64,000 nt of DNA. It comes from Nothophaeocryptopus gaeumannii (lineage: Eukaryota > Ascomycota > Dothideomycetes > Mycosphaerellales > Mycosphaerellaceae). The notes under the pieces are model-generated. The model worked only from the letters and a program-made list of their open reading frames with translations, was not told the DNA's origin and did not search any database. The translations under genes were made by a program, and so were the position numbers. How positions within the stretch are numbered: position 1 is the first letter of the stretch; the number at the start of each line of letters is the position of its first letter. The stretch lies in NCBI GenBank assembly GCA_031771865.1, contig JASISA010000040.1:1-64000 (forward strand), written 5' to 3'. Shown piece after piece: positions 31,561 through 42,259 of this stretch.

Positions 31561-33290
31561 TACCTAAGATATAGTAGGGTATAAGGCATAATAGAGAAGG
31601 GAGGAAGTTTTACGCTATAGGTACTTTCTATAGGGTTTTCTTTTATAACATGTAGATATACTAGAAGGGGCACGGCCTATAGCTAGCTCGAATATATTTA
31701 TTATTATTTATTATATTATAGCTTCCTCTATACCTTATATATACTATACCGTTTATGTACCTTATACCGATATAGCTATATCTTTAGTAGTTAAAGTACT
31801 ATATTATTGTCTATTAGTAGTCCTATTCTTTAGTATCGTAGAGTATTCTAGAGATAATAATACCCTTCTCTACTATAGCTCTAGTAGCTTCTACCGTCTT
31901 TAGTTCGACTACTAGAGTACTCTATTTCTTTATTCCCATTACTATAGCTTTCTAGCCCTTCTACTAGGTATTCTATACTTGGATTCTAGGTATTAGCCGC
32001 TTGTTATCTTCCTTAATTAACTAGATCCGCTATGTAGTAGGGTCGTTTCCTGCAACTATAATAAAGTAGACTTGGACTAGGAAGGTTTTCTAGGCTATTC
32101 TTACCTCCTTTAAGACCTTGCCTAGGCCTTAGGTATCTACTACTATTCGGTTCCTTACTATAGGGTCCGTAGTCGTAAGAACTAGTCTATTAGGGACCTT
32201 CTTAACTACGACTATATATGCCTAGTTCCCTCCTTCTATAGTAAAACGCGAAATAATCCGGGTAGCTTTAGTATCCCTAAGCTTAGCCCTAGTCGCTTCG
32301 TTGTCTACGTGAATCTTAAGGGAGTACGTAGCTCTTTATACTTTAATACTAGATAGCTAGGCTAGCTATTAGGCTACGACTATAGCCTAGGTTATCTTTA
32401 GTCCTAGACTCTACTCTATCTTCTTCTAAATCTATATAATACTCCGTTAGATAGATTCTAGAGTAGCTTCCTAGTTAGTACGCTTCGTAGTCCGCACTAT
32501 AGTTAAGTAAATTATATCTATAATTATCTAGATTACCCTCTCTAGTTAGAGGGAGGAGTATTAACTCTAATATATTAGTTTAGCTACCTTATTCTAAATC
32601 TCTTTTAGGGCCTCCTAAGGTAAGAGGGGACCCTACTAGTTCTTATTTACTACTATATTCTTCTCTCTATACCCCTTCTCTTAGGAGGTTAGGTAGGAAG
32701 CTAGATTAATACTCCCTATATCTCTACCTATAGTAGTTTCTTTAGTAACCTCTTAAAATAGCTCTAGTCCGTTATCTATACCTAAGGTAGTACAGCCTTA
32801 TGCACTAGCTATACTTAGTAGAGAATTCTCTTCTTCTAATACTAAGAATTAGTATTTTCGAGCGCTAACTACGTACCTACTAATAGCAGCGTATAGCCGT
32901 ACTTTAGATACGTATATTACCTTAATAGGTTCCGTATATTCTAAGGTTTTAGTAATACTACCTCCCTAAGCCGGATAGTTTAATCTTTCTTAAGAAGATT
33001 AGTACTAAATAGTAGGTATAGCTTATAGAAGAGGGTAATATTAGTCTTTAGTTTATCGACGTAGCGCCTACTAATATTAGTAACTCGTGTAGTACCGCGG
33101 TTGGATTGTCCCTCTGCCTAGAGGTCCTTTAGGTATAAGATTTAGTCCGGAGGTACCTAATTACGTATAGGTAGCGTATACTTCTAGCCTTTTCGCTACT
33201 TAGGCTCTTTACTACGGATCTAGAGGGGGTTTATATAAGGATTAGGACGCGTAGAATATATTATAAACAGGTTGTTGTGTTGATATATAC
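31561..33290. repeat. Second RIP-mutated repeat stretch
   Basis: AT-rich DNA with the same loss of CA/TG and excess of TA. No open frame survives. Read on the minus strand around 32450-32200 it gives text like YSLKIHVDNEATRAKLRDTK, reminiscent of a retrotransposon ORF1, so a second element in the opposite orientation is likely. The family cannot be fixed by eye. Confidence 0.6.
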
Positions 33291-33472
33291 AGGAATGCTA
33301 ATTATCTAAGACTTGGAGTGTGTGTGCGGGTGTAGCCGCAAGTGGGCACGCCTACTCGCAATCGGTAATATCACCCTTCAGCTGCAGAACATAATATATC
33401 TTTCAAGGAGATGACAGAGAATGATGAAAGCCAACACTCGCACAGTACACTTTCTTTGGCAGATCTTTGTGC

Positions 33473-33893
33473 TTACCAACATGTGCGTTGCAGCCGGAAC
33501 GTTTGCATTATGGTTCGTGCTGAGCGTGCTGGATTCGCACTAGCCCTAAGTTCGCAGCCAAGGCGCATGGCTTGCATGAGGAACTGAGCCGCAGGGTCTG
33601 CGCTCCAACATTGACAACGAAAGCCAAGGGCTTTTCGATGCGCAAAGTTACGAATGACCAAGGAAGCACTGCCATTGCTTTCATCATCGTACACTAAAGC
33701 TTTCTTGCCCAGCTGGTGTAGCTATTCGTGGCAACGCTTTCGCAAATTGTGTCCGCAGTTTGGCATGATGATTTCCCGCCGACTCGGGAAAGCTGTACGA
33801 GTCCGTAGGAGTAGCCCTTGATGGTGAGTCTTGACGTTGAGGGGTGTTAAAACTGATGGATGGGCCAGAACGTTCGGCGTCTCGTCCATTCAT
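33473..33893 (-). pseudogene. Hypothetical protein in two overlapping frames, divergent from the MFS gene
   Basis: From ATG 33893 a frame (MNGRDAERSGPSISFNTPQR...) ends near 33684. A one-base phase change leads into ALVYDDESNGSASLVIRNFA and FRCQCWSADPAAQFLMQAMR, which stops at 33473. The second part has natural amino-acid composition and may be a real domain that I do not recognise. Either an indel splits the gene or a short intron is hidden. The start lies only 18 bases from the MFS start on the other strand, so at least one start may be wrong. Confidence 0.3.
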
Positions 33894-33911
33894 CAGTGAC
33901 AAACCTCAATC

Positions 33912-35624
33912 ATGCCACGTCTTTTCCCATGGCGGAAGTCTTCTCAGCCCGCAAGCCGGATTCAATCGGATTCTCTCACGACACTGGTAGATCAATCACT
34001 GGACACTTTCTTGCCGCGACCGCAAGCCGCCATCGTCAGAGCATCTTCTCCAGTCGCCGATGACAAGACCGAAGCCTCTACCATCGAAGATTCCCTCGAG
34101 GTTCGTCTCGAACGACTCGGTCGCGAACGCCCTCCCATATTCGAGACAATATGGAGCGAAGTCTTCTTCGTCTTCAGTATCGTAATGTCACAGTTCTTGA
34201 CCGAATACTTCGTCTCAGGATTCGTCATCATTCTGCCGACCGTGATAAGAGAGCTCCAGATTCCCGAAGGAAACAGCGTATGGCCAGCTACAGCATTTTC
34301 TCTCGTCATCGCCAGCACACTATGCATATTTGGTCGTCTCGGAGATATGTGGGGAGCATATGCCGTTTTCCTGGGAGGTCTCGGATGGATACTAGTCTGG
34401 AGCATCGTGGCGGGGTTTAGTAACGATTCATTGATGCTGAACTTTTGTCGAGCTCTGCAAGGGCTTGGAGCTGCTGCTTTCCTGCCGACGGGAGTGCAGC
34501 TCATGGGTTCGTTGTATCGACCTGGCCCAAGGAAGAATTTCGTTTTTGCAATCTACGGAACTTCAGCGGTCGTTGGGTTCTTTGGTGGAATCTTCATCGC
34601 TGGTATAGTCGGCGAGTATCTCAACTGGGGATGGTACTTCTGGATCGGCGCCGGGCTTGCGGCCATCACATTGGCGGCCTCTATGTTTTCGATTCCTCGA
34701 TCTCAACATGAACAGTCGTCCCAAGTCAAGATCGAAATGGACTACTTTGGTGCGATCACCATCGTCTCTGGTCTCGTTCTCACGATCTTCGCCATCACTC
34801 AAGCCGCTCACGCACCCTCGGGTTGGCGGACACCATACATACCTGTATGCTTCTCGCTCGGAGTCCTCTTCCTCTTCCTTGCTGCTTATGTCGAGACATG
34901 CATCTCCAATCAGCCGCTCCTTCCTCCTAAAATCTTCACAACGTCCGCAATGGCGCCTCTGCTGCTTGGAGTCTTCCTGCTGTATGGCACGTGGGGCATC
35001 TACTCAGTGTACGGCACCTTTTACTTCCAGGAGATCATGGGGGCAAGTCCTCTCCAGGTGGTAGCATGGAACACGCCGGTGGCTATCACAGGGATCATCA
35101 TGAGCGTCTTGGAGGGCCTTATGCTTCACTTGATACCTGGAAGAGTTCTCTTGATCGCGTCGGGCCTTGCTGCGCTAGTTTCTCTGCTGCTGCTGGCCCT
35201 TATGCCGCTTGAGGGCGCAAGCTACTGGGCCTGGATCTTTCCAAGTACGATCTTGAGCTCCATTGGAATTGACGTCTCCACGATTCTGATGACGGTCTTC
35301 ACAACTTCAACGTTCCCCAGCTCACAGCAGGGGCTGGCTGGAGGAATTGTCAACTCGGTGCTCCAGCTTGGGATAGCCTTTTGCCTCGGGGTGACGGACA
35401 ACATTCAGACCGCAACGGTCGATGATGTAGGCCTGGCAAGAAGCTATAAGAATACATTCTGGTTCGGCGTCGCCGCAGGTGCGACGGGCTTGGTGGTAAT
35501 GGCAATTTGGGGAAAGGTGCCAAAAGCCGCGAGCGATCTAACGGCGGATGAGAAGGAGGAGATGTTGCGGACATGGCAGCATGGGAAGCAGACACGTTTC
35601 TCGTCTGATGGTGAGGGGAGTTAG
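33912..35624 (+). CDS. MFS transporter, DHA2 (14-TMS drug:H+ antiporter) type
   Basis: A 570-residue single-exon membrane protein. After an 80-residue cytosolic N-terminus come about 14 hydrophobic segments. The motif A-like loop is FGRLGDMWGAY and the antiporter motif C region is GTSAVVGFFGGIFIAG, placing it with plasma-membrane drug or metabolite exporters of the DHA2 group. A short charged C-terminus ends at TAG 35622-35624. It lies 1.3 kb upstream of the A-T-R-SDR enzyme on the same strand, so it could export or import something related, but adjacency is the only support. It is the first gene right of the RIP-mutated block and itself shows no RIP bias. Confidence 0.9.
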   Translation: MPRLFPWRKSSQPASRIQSDSLTTLVDQSLDTFLPRPQAAIVRASSPVADDKTEASTIEDSLEVRLERLGRERPPIFETIWSEVFFVFSIVMSQFLTEYFVSGFVIILPTVIRELQIPEGNSVWPATAFSLVIASTLCIFGRLGDMWGAYAVFLGGLGWILVWSIVAGFSNDSLMLNFCRALQGLGAAAFLPTGVQLMGSLYRPGPRKNFVFAIYGTSAVVGFFGGIFIAGIVGEYLNWGWYFWIGAGLAAITLAASMFSIPRSQHEQSSQVKIEMDYFGAITIVSGLVLTIFAITQAAHAPSGWRTPYIPVCFSLGVLFLFLAAYVETCISNQPLLPPKIFTTSAMAPLLLGVFLLYGTWGIYSVYGTFYFQEIMGASPLQVVAWNTPVAITGIIMSVLEGLMLHLIPGRVLLIASGLAALVSLLLLALMPLEGASYWAWIFPSTILSSIGIDVSTILMTVFTTSTFPSSQQGLAGGIVNSVLQLGIAFCLGVTDNIQTATVDDVGLARSYKNTFWFGVAAGATGLVVMAIWGKVPKAASDLTADEKEEMLRTWQHGKQTRFSSDGEGS

Positions 35625-36966
35625 TAGATCTTGACATAACTTACATGGAATGAGAATGCAATTGAACATGGAAGTGAGGGTGGAACTGTAAGGTGTGTCT
35701 GGAAGTGAATGCTGACTCAGCTGGATAGTGTCACGTGCCGTATGTTCCGATCGCGCTGGTTGTGTCTCCAATTCCAACGACCATCTCATTGTCCGTTCCC
35801 CCTGTATCAACAGCACTTCATCGACCGCCATTTCCAACGCGACATCTCAAGTCCCGACTGTCCTATCCATGTCCTGTGCCATCTAATAGCGTGGTCCAGA
35901 AGCGCCAATCCAAGCGCAAAGCAACGTTGACCGCCTCAGTCATTCGTTCCCGCAAACTCCATACCGCTCAATTGGCTAGCCCAAGCCTCCCATCGTATCC
36001 GGTGTCGTTCTAGCACAATCAGCCGATGCTCAGCGCGCAGAGTTTGCTGTTGAACAGCAAGAGCGAGAAATAGGACAGAGTCCAGATCGGAAGCACACAT
36101 GAGACACGCGACGCGTGAGTTGAAGACAATGTCCACTGCCTGTGCCTCGACTCCTCGCCATCCCACCCCGGAGGTACACGATCCAAACGGCAACAGGTGG
36201 TAACGGACGGTGTGCGAAATCGGTCAAACTGGAAAACATGACCAGATAGCAACACGCCACGCGCTCGTTGAAAAACTACTGCTGCACCTAGCGGCTGTTC
36301 CATTCGGTCCGCGTGGATGTCGACCGTATGGGTACCCATTCTGAGCCATTCATGTTGCGCCATTCAGTCGTCGCGATTCCCACACCCATGCTTGCGGCAT
36401 GGTGGGTTGGAGGCGTGTCCCGAGGCCAGAGCTGTCAGCTCATGTTCAGCTTCGATCACGACATCGATTCCAGGGTCCACTAGGGGGAGGAACAGCTTTA
36501 TAAACACTTCTGGTGCCCGGGAGAGCGATTTAGATCCCTGACACCTCCCACGATCGAACACCGCTTCTTTGTTTGTGTCAGGCTGAGAAGCAACGCATTC
36601 CGAGTGAGCGACATGAGCAACCCGCATCTGGATCCCACGTGTGGCTTCAGGAATGTGAGGCTTTTGCACCCTAGCGACCTCGGACCCATGCGTCACCCAT
36701 GGTCAGCGCCGCACGTTATTGCTTCTGTCATTGGCGATGCCGTTTGACACTTCCACGCGCAGAAAGTTGAGTGGCCACTGCGAGTGACAGAGATTGCGTC
36801 GTGCCGCGCTGTGCCAGTAATTGCCAAGCGGGTGTCGCTGCCGCACTGCCTCAACGGAATGCCTTCAAATCCCTATTCTGTTTGGACTAACTCCCTTGCA
36901 TATAAGCCTCCGTTGGTCTCCGCGTGTCTGTGATTTCTCCCATGTACTTTCGTGATTTTTTCGAAA
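35625..36966. other. Intergenic: upstream region of the ATRR-type gene
   Basis: 1.3 kb with no gene recognised. The final 75 bases contain the TATA-like element listed separately. Confidence 0.5.
36897..36906 (+). promoter_or_regulatory. TATA-like element of the ATRR-type gene
   Basis: GCATATAAGC lies about 60 bases before the ATG at 36967, a plausible spacing for a fungal core promoter. Confidence 0.45.
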
Positions 36967-39900
36967 ATGTCGGTTTTGGACACCTCCAAGGACTTATGCA
37001 ATCTATTCTCGCAGCAGGTCCGTCTCACGCCTGATGTCGTTGCTCTCGAGGATGAGAATACCACATACACATATTCCGAGCTTGCGTGCAAAGTCGACGA
37101 CCTTGCTCAACAATTACAGCATCACGGCGTTCAGCGCGATAGGCTCGTAGGTGTCCTGCTCCCGCGCAGTGCTGACTACGTGGTTGCATGCTTGGCCGCT
37201 GTGCAAGCTGGGGGAGCGTACCTTGTTCTGGAACTTGCGTACCCGCCAGATCTTCTCGCGGACGTAATTGCAGATGCAGCTCCGGCCGTGGTCATCACCA
37301 ACGAATCAGAGACCGGAAAGATCAAAGAAGGCATACCGCTCATCGTACTTGATGAGCCAGCGAAATCTCTGGCAAACGGGCATACAAAGTCGAATGGCTA
37401 TTCTCATGCCGACGGGCATACCAAGACTAATGGCCACTCCGGGCCAAATGGCCAGGCACACTTGAATGGCGATCTGGAATCAAAACTGAAAGAGGTGGCT
37501 GAAAATGATGTTGGCACTCATCTGGACGGTCATGCCCACGAGATCGGAACTGGAGAGGATGATCTGGAGCGACTCTGTTTCGTGGCATATTCCTCTGGGA
37601 CGACTGGCAAGCCGAAAGGCATCGCGAATCCGCACCGGGCATCCGTACTCTCTTACAATCTGCGATTCGGTATCTCAGACGTCAAACCTGGGGACCGAGT
37701 GGCGTGCAATGTCTTTTTCGTCTGGGAGATCATTCGACCTCTTCTGCGCGGAGGGACTGTAATCCCAGTTCCGGATGAAGTCAGCTACGATCCTGTCGCA
37801 CTCGTGGACTTGCTCGCATCTAGAAGGATCACCGAGACTCTCATGACGCCTACGCTTTTGGCGGCTGTGCTGGCCAGGTACCCAGACATTGGCTCGCGAT
37901 TGACAGATCTGAGGACCCTGTGGCTGAATGGGGAAGTCGTCACCACCGATTTGGCGAAACGGGCCATGAAGGCTATGCCACGAGTACGTCTGCTCAATTG
38001 CTACAGTGCGTGCGAGACCCACGAGATTGCTTGTGGAGATATCTCGGAGATTCTGGACGACCAAGCAACTTATTGTCCTGTTGGAAAACCTTTAGAGCCA
38101 GAGAACGTGCATGTACTGGACGAAGCTGGAAAAGATGTGGAAGGTGGCACGAGCGGAGAGCTATATGTTGGCGGCGACCTGCTTGCACGAGGCTATCTCA
38201 ATCTTCCTGAGGTGACAGCCAACGCCTTTCTACCTGACAAGTACAAGGGCAACAGACCGGAGGCTCGCCTGTACCGGACTGGCGACCTTGCCATTCTACA
38301 TCCCTCTGGTCTGCTCGAAATTACCGGACGAGTGGGAGCCATGATCAAGCTTCGAGGGTACTCTGTCGTGCCGGCGAAGGTTGAAGACACTATCACCAAA
38401 TACCTAGCTGTGCGACAGTGCGCGGTGACTGCGCATGGCGATGGGCTCGAGAGACAGCTGGTGGCTTACATTGTACGAGATCAAGAGTCTGCCGAATCCC
38501 GACCTGTCGTGGTTATCGATGAACAGGGCCACAGCCCGGACGCGAGGAAGATCATCTCCCCCTACCTGGCTCAGTACATGCTGCCAACGCTGTGGGTGGA
38601 AGTCGATCAGCTCACTACCAACAAAGTCTCGGGCAAGATCGATCTCAAGAGCTTACCTGCTCCGCCATCTCAAAGAAGATCATCTAGTGGCACATCGACT
38701 CCCAAGGATCCTATCCAGCTCAGTGACATTGCAGAAGTCTGGGCAGCAGAGCTTGGCATCACACAGAGCAGCCTGAAGCCGGAACATAGCTTCTTCGATC
38801 TTGGTGGTCACTCCCTCTCCCTTGCAGCTCTTGCTTCAAAGCTATCCCGCCGATTCGGCTTCAAGATTCCCGTTGGTCGTCTGGCAAACCCGACCACGCT
38901 CGACAGTCATCTGCTGACGGTACGCGAAGTGAGAGATGGCACCATTGCTGCAGTGCAGTCAGACCTTCCTGCCGCTCTGCGCAAAGACTCCACACTGGAT
39001 CGAGACATCGAGCCAAATGGAGCCAAGATGGTTGCTGTGAAGGACGCCAAGACTGTGCTGCTCACTGGTGCTACAGGCTTCTTGGGCGCATTTCTGCTCA
39101 ATGAGCTTCTGGAAAGCACGTCTGCACAGATTGTATGTCTTGTACGCTGTCAGGGTCCTTTCGATGCTGAAAAGCCGGGCGCAACTGCTAAGCTGAGGAA
39201 GAACCTAATCGACCTTGGGCTTTGGCGAGACTCAATCATGGAGAGAGTTGAGATCCTCCCAGGAGACCTACCTCGCAAACGACTGGGTCTTTCTCCAGAA
39301 GCTTTCGAAGAGCTGGCGGGACGAGTGCAGGTCATTATCCACGCTGCTGCTTCGGTAAATCTCGTTTACCCGTACGCAGCTTTGAGAGGCAGCAATGTTG
39401 AGGGTACCCGGGAGATCATCCGTTTGGCGTGTATGGGCGGCGCTACCGTGCAGTACGTCTCTACAAACGGTGTGTTGCCACGTTCAGAGTCCGGTCACGG
39501 CTGGCCAGAGGATTCAATGCTTTACGTCGATAACGTGCCGGAGAAGATTCCAGACGGTTATGGTCAAACAAAATGGGCTGCTGAACAACTCGTTCTGGAA
39601 GCTGGACGCCGCGGCCTTCCCGTAAGGATCTTACGAGCGGGCACGATCAGTGGGCACAGCTCAACAGGTGCGGCCAATGCCTGGGACCTGCTCACAGCTT
39701 TATTCGTAGAGTCAATTCATCTCGGCTTCTACCCAGACGTAGAGGGCTGGAGAGCGGAGATGACCCCCGTCGACTTCGTGAGCAAAGCCATCGTGCACCT
39801 AGGCAACCAAACACACGCCAAGCAACTCGTCTTCCACCTTGGAGACCCAGATCCAGTATCCGCGAGCACCGTCTTCAAACACTTCAACGAGCTAGGCTAT

Positions 39901-40953
39901 CCAATCAAACCAATGGACTTTGACGAATGGGCCAATCTCTGGACCGAGAAAAGAGGTTCCGCCAAGGGAGGAGACGGCGCATTCACAATCGACATCCTCC
40001 GAAGCGGAATGCCCAGCGTCAACTTCCTTCGCGATATCGTCGTCCTCAACAACGCACAAACAAGACCTTTCCGCGCAATCGTCGAAAGACCGAAAGTCGA
40101 CGCCGTCCTCCTCGAGACTTACGCAAGACATTGGTTCGCCCGTGGCTGGATGAACCGTGCTCCTCTCCGCCTCACCGCCCTAGGAGGCTCCGCCGCCCCT
40201 TACATCCGCAAAAGCGTTCTCTACGGCCGCGTGGCAGTCATCACCGGCGCCTCGTCCGGGATCGGAGCCGCAGTAGCCGCCGCTCTCGCGAGCGAAGGTT
40301 GTCATCTCGTCCTTGCTGCGCGAAGAACGCAAGCCCTCGAAGATCTTAAACGCCGGCTCGTTGTCCGTGAGGGGAAAATCATCACGAAATCTACAGACGT
40401 CACTAAGAAAACTGAAGTTGATGGTCTTTTCCGTACGGCAGAGACGGAATTGGGATCTGTAGATATTTTGGTTTCTTGTGCGGGGGTTATGTATTTCACT
40501 ATGATGGCCAATGCGCAGACCGAGGAGTGGAATACGACTGTAGATGTCAACTGTAAGGGGCTACTCAACTGCCTCTCAGCATCTGTACCCAATATGCTCT
40601 CCCGCGGAGCAGGACACATCGTCTCCATCTCCTCGGATGCTGGACGCAAAGTTTTCCCTGGGTTGGGTGTTTACTCCGCGAGCAAATTCTTCGTGGAGGC
40701 TACACTGCAGAGTTTGAGATTGGAGACGGCGGGTAAGGGATTGAGGGTTACGGCTGTGCAGCCGGGGAACACGCAGACGGATTTGTTGAATATGAGTTCT
40801 GATCGAGAGGCGGTGGAGAAGTATGGGATGCCGAGTGGAGCGAAGATTTTGGATCCGATAGAGGTGGCCGGGGCGATTGTTTATGCGTTGAAACAGCCGG
40901 AGCATGTGGCTGTTAATGAGGTTTTGATTGAGCCGAGGGATGAGCCGATATAG
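36967..40953 (+). CDS. A-T-R-SDR NRPS-like reductase, glycine betaine reductase (ATRR) type
   Basis: 1328 residues, single exon, start ATG 36967 in AAAATGTC; an upstream GTG is not used. Adenylation domain: AYSSGTTGKPKG (about 205), NCYSACETHE (343), YRTGDL (435), NKVSGKIDL (about 555). Carrier domain: FFDLGGHSLS with phosphopantetheine Ser about 614. Thioester reductase R1: TGATGFLG (700) and YGQTK (863). C-terminal SDR R2: TGASSGIG (1094) and YSASK (1235). In the pocket, the position of the amino-acid-binding Asp (D235 of GrsA) appears to be Val (NVFFVWE), so the substrate likely lacks a free alpha-amino group. This architecture is that of fungal ATRR, which reduces glycine betaine through its aldehyde to choline. 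A repetitive NGH-rich loop (about 137-185) interrupts the A domain. Substrate is inferred, not shown. Confidence 0.82.
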   Translation: MSVLDTSKDLCNLFSQQVRLTPDVVALEDENTTYTYSELACKVDDLAQQLQHHGVQRDRLVGVLLPRSADYVVACLAAVQAGGAYLVLELAYPPDLLADVIADAAPAVVITNESETGKIKEGIPLIVLDEPAKSLANGHTKSNGYSHADGHTKTNGHSGPNGQAHLNGDLESKLKEVAENDVGTHLDGHAHEIGTGEDDLERLCFVAYSSGTTGKPKGIANPHRASVLSYNLRFGISDVKPGDRVACNVFFVWEIIRPLLRGGTVIPVPDEVSYDPVALVDLLASRRITETLMTPTLLAAVLARYPDIGSRLTDLRTLWLNGEVVTTDLAKRAMKAMPRVRLLNCYSACETHEIACGDISEILDDQATYCPVGKPLEPENVHVLDEAGKDVEGGTSGELYVGGDLLARGYLNLPEVTANAFLPDKYKGNRPEARLYRTGDLAILHPSGLLEITGRVGAMIKLRGYSVVPAKVEDTITKYLAVRQCAVTAHGDGLERQLVAYIVRDQESAESRPVVVIDEQGHSPDARKIISPYLAQYMLPTLWVEVDQLTTNKVSGKIDLKSLPAPPSQRRSSSGTSTPKDPIQLSDIAEVWAAELGITQSSLKPEHSFFDLGGHSLSLAALASKLSRRFGFKIPVGRLANPTTLDSHLLTVREVRDGTIAAVQSDLPAALRKDSTLDRDIEPNGAKMVAVKDAKTVLLTGATGFLGAFLLNELLESTSAQIVCLVRCQGPFDAEKPGATAKLRKNLIDLGLWRDSIMERVEILPGDLPRKRLGLSPEAFEELAGRVQVIIHAAASVNLVYPYAALRGSNVEGTREIIRLACMGGATVQYVSTNGVLPRSESGHGWPEDSMLYVDNVPEKIPDGYGQTKWAAEQLVLEAGRRGLPVRILRAGTISGHSSTGAANAWDLLTALFVESIHLGFYPDVEGWRAEMTPVDFVSKAIVHLGNQTHAKQLVFHLGDPDPVSASTVFKHFNELGYPIKPMDFDEWANLWTEKRGSAKGGDGAFTIDILRSGMPSVNFLRDIVVLNNAQTRPFRAIVERPKVDAVLLETYARHWFARGWMNRAPLRLTALGGSAAPYIRKSVLYGRVAVITGASSGIGAAVAAALASEGCHLVLAARRTQALEDLKRRLVVREGKIITKSTDVTKKTEVDGLFRTAETELGSVDILVSCAGVMYFTMMANAQTEEWNTTVDVNCKGLLNCLSASVPNMLSRGAGHIVSISSDAGRKVFPGLGVYSASKFFVEATLQSLRLETAGKGLRVTAVQPGNTQTDLLNMSSDREAVEKYGMPSGAKILDPIEVAGAIVYALKQPEHVAVNEVLIEPRDEPI

Positions 40954-41076
40954 ATAGTCGAGAAAGGGAAATGATGATGATTGAAAGTGATGCATTTGAG
41001 AATCCACACTTGCCTCCTTTCCAACGTGCCGTTTCCCGCAAGACGTATTGATGGCAAGACAAAATTCTCCATCTTC

Positions 41077-42259
41077 CTATAACTTCGCCCTCCCACTGCT
41101 CTCCTCTTCCACTTGCCTCTTATACTCCTGCACCGCACTCCACGCCAACTCCCCAAAAGGCCTCATTTGCACCCCATAATCCTTCGCGTTCGCACTACTC
41201 GCCTGCCTCACAGCATACCTCGCCGCAATGCCCTGACAAATTACCGCTCCCCTATACAGTCCAAACGCATCGCCCCAAGTCACTTCTTTGGGAGCATACT
41301 TCCAAGACACAACCGAATGATACCAATCCAGACATTGCTCTTTCGTCGGCAATCCCGGAGTAGCACCATCGACAAACGCCGAATGGGACTTCCCCGCCGC
41401 GGCAGCTATGGGTTTCTTCGCTGCAACCCATGGGGCAGTGAGGTTGACTACGTCTGAGAGAGGATGTCCTATCGTCGCCATCTCCCAATCCAGAATCCCA
41501 ATCACATACGGCTGAGTAGGATGAAAAACCATGTTGTCGATTTTATAGTCCCCATGAACAAAAGTTCCCCTATCCACAGGTTGTGTATCCTTCTTCCCAA
41601 AAAATGAGACCATATCGTCGTAATGTGGGATTTGTCCAACTGGTTCTCCCGTTTCGATATCTTTCGTTTCCGCTTGTGCAAGACTTAATGTTGCGAAAGT
41701 TTTGAGTTGGCGGTTGTAGAAATTGTTTGGTCTTCCAAAATCCGCCATTCCTACACTGCTCGGGTCGACGCGGTGGAATTTTGCGAGGGTGGTTACTGCG
41801 CTCTTCCACATTGCGTTTCGATCGGAAGGGCTGACGTCGGGTATGGCGGGGTCGGAGAATATGCGGCCGTTGAGGAAGGACATTATGTAGAAGGGGGTGC
41901 CGACGATGGAGGCGTCTTCGCAGAGACAGATTGCTTTGGGGACGGGGACGTCGGTGTTTTGGAGGGCGGCTATGATGCGGTATTCGCGGTCGACTTGGTG
42001 GGCGGTTTTGGAGAGGAGTTTGCCCGGAGGCTTTTTGCGCATGACATATCTGTTGGAGCTGGAATCGGTGAGGAGGTAGGTTGGATTGGATTGGCCATAG
42101 CCGAACTACATGTCTTTCGTTAGAGGGACTGGATGTTGTTGATTGCGGATCGATACGGACCTGCTTGACATCGAGCGGGGTCTTGATCTCGGGAACGTTG
42201 GAATCGATGTACTTGGCGAGTTTGTCCAAGTCAATTTGCTGCCTTATAGGGCCAGCCAT
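41077..42259 (-). CDS. APH-fold kinase-like protein (ACAD10/11 N-terminal domain type)
   Basis: Two exons, 42161-42259 and 41077-42105. The 55-bp intron (42106-42160) has branch CTAAC and acceptor TAG; its donor reads GTCCGT, a less usual form, but the join VKQ-FGYGQSNPTY matches the family. The 375-residue product shows the glycine-rich start FGYGQSNPTYLL, the lysine strand YVMRKKPPGKLL, HGDYKIDNMVFHP (catalytic loop) and GILDWEMATIGHPLSD (metal-binding Asp). This is the phosphotransferase family found alone in fungi and fused to acyl-CoA dehydrogenase in ACAD10/11. It converges on the ATRR-type gene with 123 bases between stop codons. Choline kinases share the fold, but the motifs favour the ACAD10/11 group. 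Confidence 0.88.

Noticed and set aside
36952..36966. An earlier start for the ATRR-type gene, five codons upstream
   Set aside because: The codon at 36952 is GTG; the first ATG, in a good context, is at 36967. The same reasoning moved the Helitron start from a GTG at 16256 to ATG 16367.
33912..42259. A secondary-metabolite gene cluster around the NRPS-like enzyme
   Set aside because: No condensation domain, oxygenases, methyltransferases or pathway regulator are nearby; only a transporter and an APH-fold gene adjoin it.
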